A model generated the notes under the pieces. The model worked only from the letters and a program-made list of their open reading frames with translations. It was not told the DNA's origin and searched no databases. From Apostichopus japonicus (taxonomy: Eukaryota > Echinodermata > Holothuroidea > Aspidochirotida > Stichopodidae): a stretch of 64,000 nt of DNA. A program made the position numbers and the translations under genes. The stretch is from positions 11,142,321-11,206,320 of the forward strand of contig NC_092578.1 in NCBI RefSeq assembly GCF_037975245.1. The letters are read 5' to 3'. Within the stretch, counting starts at the first letter, position 1, and each line of letters begins with the position of its first letter. Of this stretch, positions 54,356 through 64,000 are shown one piece after another.

Positions 54356-57300
54356 CAATCGAATGTGCGGTACCGATCAATCGAATGTGCGGTACCGATC
54401 AATCGAATGTGCGTTACCGATCATTCGAATGTTCTATACCGATCAATGGAATGTGCGGTACCGATCAATCGAATGTTCGGTACCGATCAATCGAATGTTC
54501 GGTACCGATCAATCGAATGTGCGATACCGATCAATCGAATGTACGGTACCGACCAATCGAATGTTCGGTACCGATCAATGGAATGTGCGGTACCGATCAA
54601 TCGAATGTTCTTTACCGATCAATCGAATGTTCGTTACCGACCAATCGAATGTGCGTTACCGATCAATCGAATGTTCGGTACCGATCAATCGAATGTTCGG
54701 TACCTATCTATCGAATGTTCGGTACCGATCAATCGAATATTCGGTACCGATCAATCGAATGTGCGATACCGATCAATCGAATGTACGGTACCGACAAATC
54801 GAATGTTCGGTACCGATTAATCGAATGTGAGGTACCGATCAATGGAATGTGCGGTACCGATCAATCGAATGTTCGGTACCTATCTATCGAACGTGCGGTA
54901 CCGATCAATCGAATGTGCGGTACCGATCAATCGAATATGCGGTACCGATCAATCGAATGTGCGTTACCGACCAATCGAATGTTCGGTACCGATTAATCGA
55001 ATGTGCGGTACCGATCAATCGAATGTGCGGTACCGATCAATCGAATGTTCGGTACCGAACAATCGAATGTTCGGTGCTGATCAATCCAATGTTTGGTACC
55101 GATCAATCGAATGTTCGGTACCGATCAATCGAATGTTCGGTACCTATCTATCGAATGTTCGGTACCGATCAATCGAATGTGCGATACCGAACATTCGAAT
55201 GTTCGGTGACGATCATTCCAATGTGCGGTACCGACCAATCGAAGGTGCGGTACCGATCAATCGAATGTGCGGTACCGATCAATCGAATGTACCGTATCGA
55301 TGTATCGAATGTGCGATACCGATTAATCGAATGTGCGGTACTGATCAATCCAATGTTCGGTACCGATCAATGGAATGTTCGTTACCGATCAATCGAATGT
55401 TCGGTAACGATCAATCGAATGTTCGGTACCGATCAATCGAATGTGCGGTACAGATCAATAGAATGTGCGGTACCGATTAATCGAATGTTCGGTACCGACC
55501 AATCGAATGTGCGGTACCGATCATTCGAATGTGCGGTACCGATCAATCGAATGTGCGTTACCGATCATTGGAATGTTCGATACCGATCAATCGAATGTGC
55601 GGTACCGATCAATCGAATGTTCGGTACCGATCAATCGAATGTTCGGTACCGATTAATCGTATGTGCGATACCGATCAATCGAATGTACGGTACCGATCAA
55701 TCGAATGTTCGGTACCGATCAATGGAATGTGCGGTACCGATCAATCGAATGTTCTTTACCGATCAATCGAATGTTCGTTACCGATCAATCGAATGTGCGT
55801 TACCGATCTATCGAATGTTCGGTACCGATCAATCGAATGTTCGGTACCTATCTATCGAATGTTCGGTACCGATCAATCGAATATTCGGTACCGATCAATC
55901 GAATGTGCGATACCGATCAATCGAATGTGCGGTACCGACAAATCGAATGTTCGGTACCGATCAATCGAATGTTCGGTACCGATCAATCGAATGTGCGGTA
56001 CCGATCAATCGCATGTTCGGTACCTATCTATCGAACGTGCGGTACCGATCAATCGAATGTGCGGTACCGATCAATCGAATGTGCGGTACCGATCAATCGA
56101 ATGTGCGTTACCGAACAATCGAATGTTCGGTGCTGATCAATCCAATGTTCGGTACCGATCAATCGAATGTTCGGTACCGATCAATCGAATGTTCGGTACC
56201 TATCTATCGAATGTGCGTTACCGATCATTCGAATGTTCGATACCGATCAATGGAATGTGCGGTACCGATCAATCGAATGTTCGGTACCGATCAATCGAAT
56301 GTTCGGTACCGATTAATCGAATGTGCGATACCGATCAATCGAATGTACGGTACCGACCAATCGAATGTTCGGTACCGATCAATGGAATGTGCGGTACCGA
56401 TCAAACGAATGTTCTTTCCCGATCAATCGAATGTTCGTTACCGATCAATCGAATGTGCGATACCGACCAATCGAATGTGCGGTACCGACAAATCGAATGT
56501 TCGGTACCGATCAATCGAATGTGAGGTACCGATCAATGGAATGTGCGGTACCGATCAATCGAATGTTCGGTACCTATCTATCGAACGTGCGGTACCGATC
56601 AATCGAATGTGCGGTACCGATCAATCGAATGTGCGGTACCGATCAATCGAATGTTCGGTACCGACCAATCGAATGTTCGGTACCGATTAATCGAATGTGC
56701 GGTACCGATCAATCGAATGTGCGGTACCGATCAATCGAATGTTCGATACCGAACAATCGAATGTTCGGTGCTGATCAATCCAATGTTTGGTACCGATCAA
56801 TCGAATGTTCGGTACCGATCAATCGAATGTTCGGTACCTATCTATCGAATGTTCGGTACCGATCAATCGAATGTGCGATACCGAACATTCGAATGTTCGG
56901 TGACGATCAATCCAATGTTCGGTACCGATCAATCCAATGTTCGGTACCGATCAATCGAATGTTCGGTACCTATCTATCGAATGTGCGGTACCGACCAATC
57001 GAATGTGCGGTACCGATCAATCGAATGTGCGGTACCGATCAATCGAATGTACCGTATCGATGTATCGAATGTGCGATACCGATCAATCGAATGTGCGGTA
57101 CTGATCAATCCAATGTTCGGTACCGATCAATGGAATGTTCGTTACCGATCAATCGAATGTTCGGTACCGATCAATCGAATGTTCGGTACCGATCAATCGA
57201 ATGTGCGGTACAGATCAATAGAATGTGCGGTACCGATTAATCGAATGTTCGGTACCGACCAATCGAATGTGCGGTACCGATCAATCGAATGTGCGGTACC

Positions 57301-60024
57301 GATCAATCGAATGTGCGTTACCGATCATTGGAATGTTCTATACCGATCAATGGAATGTGCGGTACCGATCAATCGAATGTTCGGTACCGATCAATCGAAT
57401 GTTCGGTACCGATTAATCGAATGTGCGATACCGATCAATCGAATGTACGGTACCGACCAATCGAATGTTCGGTACCGATCAATGGAATGTGCGGTACCGA
57501 TCAATCGAATGTTCTTTACCGACCAATCGAATGTTCGGTACCGATCAATGGAATGTGCGGTACCGATCAATCGAATGTTCTTTACCGATCAATCGAATGT
57601 TCGTTACCGATCAATCGAATGTGCGTTACCGATCAATCGAATGTTCGTTACCGACCAATCGAATGTGCGGTACCGATCAATCGAATGTGCGGTACCGATC
57701 AATCGAATGTGCGTTACCGATGAATCGAATGTGCGGTACCGATCAATCGAATGTGCGGTACCGATCAATCGAATGTGCGGTACCGATCAATCGATTGTTA
57801 CGATCATTCGAATGTTCTATACCGATCAATCGAATGTTCGGTACCGATCAATCGAATGTTCGTTACCGACCAATCGAATGTGCGGTACCGATCAATCGAA
57901 TGTGCTGTACCGATCAATCGAATGTGCGTTACCGATCAATCGAATGGGCGGTACCGATCAATCGAATGTGCGGTACCGATCAATCGAATGTGCGATACCG
58001 ATCAATCGAATGTACGGAACCGACCAATCGAATGTTCGGTACCGATCAATTTAATGTGCGGTAGCGATCAATCGAATGTTCTTTACCGATCAATCGAATG
58101 TTCGTTACCGATCAATCGAATGTGCGTTACCGATCAATCGAATGTTCGGTACCGATCAATCGAATGTTCGGTACCTACCTATCGAATGTTCGGTACCGAT
58201 CAATCGAATATTTGGTACCGATCAATCGAATGTGCGATACCGATCAATCGAATGTGCGGTACCGACAAATCGAATGTTCGGTACCGATCAATCGAATGTG
58301 CGGTACCGATCAATGGAATGTGCGGTACCGATCAATCGAATGTTCGGTACTGATCAATCGAATGTTCGGTACCTATCAATCGAATGTGCGGTACCGATCA
58401 ATCGAATGTTCGGTACCGAACAATCGAATGTGCGATACCGACCAATCGAATTTTCGGTACCGATCAATCGAATGTGAGGTATCGATCAATGGAATGTTCG
58501 GTACCGATCAATCGAATGTTCGGTACCGATCAATCGAATGTGCGATACCGATCAATCGAATTTGCGGTACCGACCAATCGAATGTGCGGTACCGATCAAT
58601 CGAATGTGCGATACCGATCATCGAATGTTCGGTATCGATCAATCGAATGTTCGGTACCGACCAATCGAATGTGCGGTACCGATCAATCGAATGTGCAGTA
58701 CCGATCAATCGAATGTTCGGTACCGAACAATCGAATGTTCGGTGCTGATCAATCCAATGTTCGGTACCGATCAATCGAATGTTCGGTACCGATCAATCGA
58801 ATGTTCGGTACATATCTATCGAATGTGCGGTACCGATCAATCGAATGTGCGGTACCGATCAATCGAATATGCGGTACCGATCAATCGAATGTGCGTTACC
58901 GATCATTCGAATGTTCGGTACCGATTAATCGAATATGCGGTACCGATCAATCGATTGTTGGGTACCGAACAATCGAATGTTCGGTACCGAACAATCCAAT
59001 GTGCGGTACCGATAAATCGAATGTTCGGTACCGATCAATCGAATGTTCGGTACCTATCTATCGAATGTTCGGTACCGATCAATCGAATGTGCGATACCGA
59101 ACATTCGAATGTTCGGTGCCGATCAATCCAATGTTCGGTACCGATCAATCGAATGTTCGGTACCGATCAATCGAATGTGCGGTACCGATCAATCGAATGT
59201 ACCGTATCGATGTATCGAATGTGCGATACCGATCAATCGAATGTGCGGTACTGATCAATCCAATGTTCGGTACCGATCAATCCAATGTTCGTTACCGATC
59301 AATCGAATGTGCGGTACCGATCAATAGAATGTGCGGTAACGATTAATCGAATGTGCGGTACCGATCAATCGAATGTGCGTTACCGATTAGTCGAATGTGC
59401 GGTACCGATCAATCGAATGTGCGGTACCGATCAATCGAATGTGCGGTACCGATCAATCGAATGTGCGTTACCGATCATTCGAATGTTCTATACCGATCAA
59501 TGGAATGTGCGGTACCGATCAATCGAATGTTCGGTACCGATCAATCGAATGTTCGGTACCGATCAATCGAATGTTCTTTACCGATCAATCGAATGTTCGT
59601 TACCGACCAATCGAATGTGCGGTACCGATCAATCGAATGTGCGTTACCGATCATTGGAATGTTCTATACCGATCAATGGAATGTGCGGTACCGATCAATC
59701 GAATGTTCGGTACCGATCAATCGAATGTTCGGTACCGATTAATCGAATGTGCGATACCGATCAATCGAATGTACGGTACCGACCAATCGAATGTTTGGTA
59801 CCGATCAATGGAATGTGCGGTACCGATCAATCGAATGTTCTTTACCGACCAATCGAATGTTCGGTACCGATCAATGGAATGTGCGGTACCGATCAATCGA
59901 ATGTTCTTTACCGATCAATCGAATGTTCGTTACCGATCAATCGAATGTGCGTTACCGATCAATCGAATGTTCGTTACCGACCAATCGAATGTGCGGTACC
60001 GATCAATCGAATGTGCGGTACCGA
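54356..60024 (+). repeat. 5.8-kb tandem unit, copy 2
   Basis: It follows copy 1 directly. The offset falls from 5,824 to 5,758 near 55,220 (loss of 66 bp, three monomers, present at about 49,400-49,470 in copy 1) and to 5,626 near 57,985 (loss of 132 bp, six monomers, present in copies 1 and 3). It matches copy 1 and the start of copy 2 itself up to 60,024, where GACCAATC replaces GATCAATC. Landmarks are at 55,286, 57,046 and 59,196. Confidence 0.85.
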
Positions 60025-60367
60025 CCAATCGAATGTTCGGTACCGATTAATCGAATGTGCGATACCGATCAATCGAATGTACGGAACCGACCAATCGAAT
60101 GTTCGGTACCGATCAATGGAATGTGCGGTAGCGATCAATCGAATGTTCTTTACCGATCAATCGAATGTTCGTTACCGATCAATCGAATGTGCGTTACCGA
60201 TCAATCGAATGTTCGGTACCGATCAATCGAATGTTCGGTACCTATCTATCGAATGTTCGGTACCGATCAATCGAATATTCGGTACCGATCAATCGAATGT
60301 GCGATACCGATCAATCGAATGTGCGGTACCGACAAATCGAATGTTCGGTACCGATCAATCGAATGTT
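60025..60367 (+). repeat. Connecting satellite between the 5.8-kb copies
   Basis: This is ordinary 22-bp monomer sequence between the end of copy 2 homology and the start of the third copy. It resembles the flank around 58,000-58,300 (GATACC, GGAACCGACC and GTAGCGATC variants in the same order) but I did not establish a single clean source. No gene or foreign sequence is present. Confidence 0.5.
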
Positions 60368-63300
60368 CGGTACCGATCAATCGAATGTTCGGTACCGATC
60401 AATCGAATGTTCGGTACCTATCTATCGAATGTGCGTTACCGATCATTCGAATGTTCTATACCGATCAATGGAATGTGCGGTACCGATCAATCGAATGTTC
60501 GGTACCGATCAATCGAATGTTCGGTACCGATTAATCGAATGTGCGATACCGATCAATCGAATGTACGGTACCGACCAATCGAATGTTCGGTACCGATCAA
60601 TGGAATGTGCGGTACCGATCAAACGAATGTTCTTTCCCGATCAATCGAATGTTCGTTACCGATCAATCGAATGTGCGATACCGACCAATCGAATGTGCGG
60701 TACCGACAAATCGAATGTTCGGTACCGATCAATCGAATGTGAGGTACCGATCAATGGAATGTGCGGTACCGATCAATCGAATGTTCGGTACCTATCTATC
60801 GAACGTGCGGTACCGATCAATCGAATGTGCGGTACCGATCAATCGAATGTGCGGTACCGATCAATCGAATGTTCGGTACCGACCAATCGAATGTTCGGTA
60901 CCGATTAATCGAATGTGCGGTACCGATCAATCGAATGTGCGGTACCGATCAATCGAATGTTCGATACCGAACAATCGAATGTTCGGTGCTGATCAATCCA
61001 ATGTTTGGTACCGATCAATCGAATGTTCGGTACCGATCAATCGAATGTTCGGTACCTATCTATCGAATGTTCGGTACCGATCAATCGAATGTGCGATACC
61101 GAACATTCGAATGTTCGGTGACGATCAATCCAATGTTCGGTACCGATCAATCCAATGTTCGGTACCGATCAATCGAATGTTCGGTACCTATCTATCGAAT
61201 GTGCGGTACCGACCAATCGAATGTGCGGTACCGATCAATCGAATGTGCGGTACCGATCAATCGAATGTACCGTATCGATGTATCGAATGTGCGATACCGA
61301 TCAATCGAATGTGCGGTACTGATCAATCCAATGTTCGGTACCGATCAATGGAATGTTCGTTACCGATCAATCGAATGTTCGGTACCGATCAATCGAATGT
61401 TCGGTACCGATCAATCGAATGTGCGGTACAGATCAATAGAATGTGCGGTACCGATTAATCGAATGTTCGGTACCGACCAATCGAATGTGCGGTACCGATC
61501 AATCGAATGTGCGGTACCGATCAATCGAATGTGCGTTACCGATCATTGGAATGTTCTATACCGATCAATGGAATGTGCGGTACCGATCAATCGAATGTTC
61601 GGTACCGATCAATCGAATGTTCGGTACCGATTAATCGAATGTGCGATACCGATCAATCGAATGTACGGTACCGACCAATCGAATGTTCGGTACCGATCAA
61701 TGGAATGTGCGGTACCGATCAATCGAATGTTCTTTACCGACCAATCGAATGTTCGGTACCGATCAATGGAATGTGCGGTACCGATCAATCGAATGTTCTT
61801 TACCGATCAATCGAATGTTCGTTACCGATCAATCGAATGTGCGTTACCGATCAATCGAATGTTCGTTACCGACCAATCGAATGTGCGGTACCGATCAATC
61901 GAATGTGCGGTACCGATCAATCGAATGTGCGTTACCGATGAATCGAATGTGCGGTACCGATCAATCGAATGTGCGGTACCGATCAATCGAATGTGCGGTA
62001 CCGATCAATCGATTGTTACGATCATTCGAATGTTCTATACCGATCAATCGAATGTTCGGTACCGATCAATCGAATGTTCGTTACCGACCAATCGAATGTG
62101 CGGTACCGATCAATCGAATGTGCTGTACCGATCAATCGAATGTGCGTTACCGATCAATCGAATGGGCGGTACCGATCAATCGAATGTGCGGTACCGATCA
62201 ATCGAATGTGCGGTACCGATCAATCGAATGTGCGTTACCGATCATTGGAATGTTCTATACCGATCAATGGAATGTGCGGTACCGATCAATCGAATGTTCG
62301 GTACCGATCAATCGAATGTTCGGTACCGATTAATCGAATGTGCGATACCGATCAATCGAATGTACGGAACCGACCAATCGAATGTTCGGTACCGATCAAT
62401 TTAATGTGCGGTAGCGATCAATCGAATGTTCTTTACCGATCAATCGAATGTTCGTTACCGATCAATCGAATGTGCGTTACCGATCAATCGAATGTTCGGT
62501 ACCGATCAATCGAATGTTCGGTACCTACCTATCGAATGTTCGGTACCGATCAATCGAATATTTGGTACCGATCAATCGAATGTGCGATACCGATCAATCG
62601 AATGTGCGGTACCGACAAATCGAATGTTCGGTACCGATCAATCGAATGTTCGGTACCGATCAATGGAATGTGCGGTACCGATCAATCGAATGTTCGGTAC
62701 TGATCAATCGAATGTTCGGTACCTATCAATCGAATGTGCGGTACCGATCAATCGAATGTTCGGTACCGAACAATCGAATGTGCGATACCGACCAATCGAA
62801 TTTTCGGTACCGATCAATCGAATGTGAGGTATCGATCAATGGAATGTTCGGTACCGATCAATCGAATGTTCGGTACCGATCAATCGAATGTGCGATACCG
62901 ATCAATCGAATTTGCGGTACCGACCAATCGAATGTGCGGTACCGATCAATCGAATGTGCGATACCGATCATCGAATGTTCGGTATCGATCAATCGAATGT
63001 TCGGTACCGACCAATCGAATGTGCGGTACCGATCAATCGAATGTGCAGTACCGATCAATCGAATGTTCGGTACCGAACAATCGAATGTTCGGTGCTGATC
63101 AATCCAATGTTCGGTACCGATCAATCGAATGTTCGGTACCGATCAATCGAATGTTCGGTACATATCTATCGAATGTGCGGTACCGATCAATCGAATGTGC
63201 GGTACCGATCAATCGAATATGCGGTACCGATCAATCGAATGTGCGTTACCGATCATTCGAATGTTCGGTACCGATTAATCGAATATGCGGTACCGATCAA

Positions 63301-64000
63301 TCGAATGTTCGGTACCGAACAATCGAATGTTCGGTACCGAACAATCCAATGTGCGGTACCGATAAATCGAATGTTCGGTACCGATCAATCGAATGTTCGG
63401 TACCTATCTATCGAATGTTCGGTACCGATCAATCGAATGTGCGATACCGAACATTCGAATGTTCGGTGCCGATCAATCCAATGTTCGGTACCGATCAATC
63501 GAATGTTCGGTACCGATCAATCGAATGTGCGGTACCGATCAATCGAATGTACCGTATCGATGTATCGAATGTGCGATACCGATCAATCGAATGTGCGGTA
63601 CTGATCAATCCAATGTTCGGTACCGATCAATCCAATGTTCGTTACCGATCAATCGAATGTGCGGTACCGATCAATAGAATGTGCGGTAACGATTAATCGA
63701 ATGTGCGGTACCGATCAATCGAATGTGCGTTACCGATTAGTCGAATGTGCGGTACCGATCAATCGAATGTGCGGTACCGATCAATCGAATGTGCGGTACC
63801 GATCAATCGAATGTGCGTTACCGATCATTCGAATGTTCTATACCGATCAATGGAATGTGCGGTACCGATCAATCGAATGTTCGGTACCGATCAATCGAAT
63901 GTTCGGTACCGATCAATCGAATGTTCTTTACCGATCAATCGAATGTTCGTTACCGACCAATCGAATGTGCGGTACCGATCAATCGAATGTGCGTTACCGA
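60368..64000 (+). repeat. 5.8-kb tandem unit, partial copy 3 (runs off window)
   Basis: It aligns with about 56,150-59,650 at offset 4,218, then 4,350 after the 132 bp that copy 2 lacks. The alignment is still good at the last base, so the unit continues beyond the window. The 17-bp monomer (62,012), 21-bp monomer (62,953), landmarks (61,264 and 63,546) and palindromes (61,098 and 63,446) are all in the expected places. The left edge is approximate. Confidence 0.82.

Larger units (their letters stand above)
1..64000 (+). repeat. 22-bp satellite DNA array, about 2,910 head-to-tail monomers
   Basis: Every part of the window resolves into 22-bp monomers of the form AATGTGCGGTACC plus GATCAATCG, or the equally common form with TTCGG in place of TGCGG. 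The consensus is 45-50% GC and carries a KpnI/Acc65I site (GGTACC), a GATC site, a TCGA site and three CpGs. Recurrent variants include GTTACC, GATACC, CTTTACC, GTACTG and GTGCTG at the GGTACC core, and GACCAATC, GAACAATC, GATCATTC, CTATCTATC, CAATCC and CAATGG in the right half. All monomers read in one orientation and no foreign sequence interrupts them. Phase bookkeeping from base 1 to 63,986 gives 2,910 x 22 minus 34 bp, matching the listed off-length monomers. The satellite family and host are not recognised. The array runs off both ends of the window. Confidence 0.98.

Noticed and set aside
1-64000. CRISPR array
   Set aside because: Units are contiguous 22-mers with no unique spacers of constant length between them and no cas genes.
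1-64000. CENP-B box
   Set aside because: The monomer has TTCG but does not satisfy the rest of the known mammalian pattern (TTCG, A five bases on, then CGGG); after TTCG it reads GTACCGATC.
1-64000. Bacterial repeat protein such as an ice-nucleation or adhesin gene
   Set aside because: A coding repeat should keep one frame with period divisible by 3 and synonymous bias. Here the period is 22 bp, all frames are equally open and stops are scattered.
1-64000. Telomeric repeat, rDNA spacer or replication origin iterons
   Set aside because: The monomer is too long and complex for a telomere, no rRNA sequence is present, and an iteron set would span at most a few kb with a replication gene beside it.
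1-64000. Inverted array segments
   Set aside because: The quasi-palindromic monomer raised the possibility, but monomers read forward throughout; the TGCGGTACCGATCAATC polarity never flips.

Overview
The whole 64,000-base window is one uninterrupted head-to-tail satellite DNA array. The monomer is 22 bp; its consensus, read in two parts, is AATGTKCGGTACC followed by GATCAATCG (K is G or T, both very common). From base 1 to base 63,986 I count 2,910 monomers, 22 of which are not 22 bp long. Their combined length deficit (-34 bp) reproduces the monomer phase at the far end exactly. I find no unique sequence, transposon, tRNA, rRNA, CRISPR array, promoter or credible protein gene. All monomers lie in the same orientation. 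This is typical of constitutive heterochromatin (centromeric, pericentromeric, subtelomeric or sex/B-chromosome) in a eukaryote assembled from long reads. Nothing in the window identifies the species.

The many open reading frames are a by-product of the repeat. Because 22 leaves remainder 1 when divided by 3, three monomers (66 bp) encode one 22-residue peptide, and all three forward frames give the same peptide. The forward consensus has no stop codon in any frame. Reverse frames usually close every 66 bp on a TGA (forward TCA in GATCAATC).

The monomer is a decayed palindrome: two 11-bp half-units in opposite orientation (ACCGATCAATC, and GAATGTTCGGT whose reverse complement is ACCGAACATTC), matching at 9 of 11 positions. 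There are 27 variant sites that restore a perfect 22-bp palindrome and 10 that give a perfect 16-bp palindrome.

Above the monomer, the array is a mosaic of nested segmental duplications, which can be followed by variant monomers. Left to right: block A (1-3,799; copies at about 10,030-13,541, 19,949-23,747 and within 31,724-36,526, with fragments elsewhere); block S (3,014-9,987, copied at 39,373-46,324); block B (13,542-16,432, copied at 23,748-26,992 and partly after 29,738); a 2,310-bp tandem pair (15,896-20,515); a 4,533-bp-spaced pair (25,205-28,180 and 29,738-32,713); a 2,573-bp tandem pair (33,954-39,099); an 857-bp tandem pair (38,516-40,229); a 3,210-bp-spaced pair (43,578-46,020 and 46,788-49,230); and a 5.8-kb tandem unit filling the right end (48,532-54,355, 54,356-60,024, then a third partial copy running out of the window). 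Several junctions resolve to a few bases inside a monomer, as expected of repeated unequal exchange. Copies are nearly identical (a handful of substitutions per several kb), so either amplification is very recent or part of the structure is an assembly artefact.

Block boundaries come from reading aligned positions by eye. Junctions given to a few bases were checked base by base; others are good to tens of bases.
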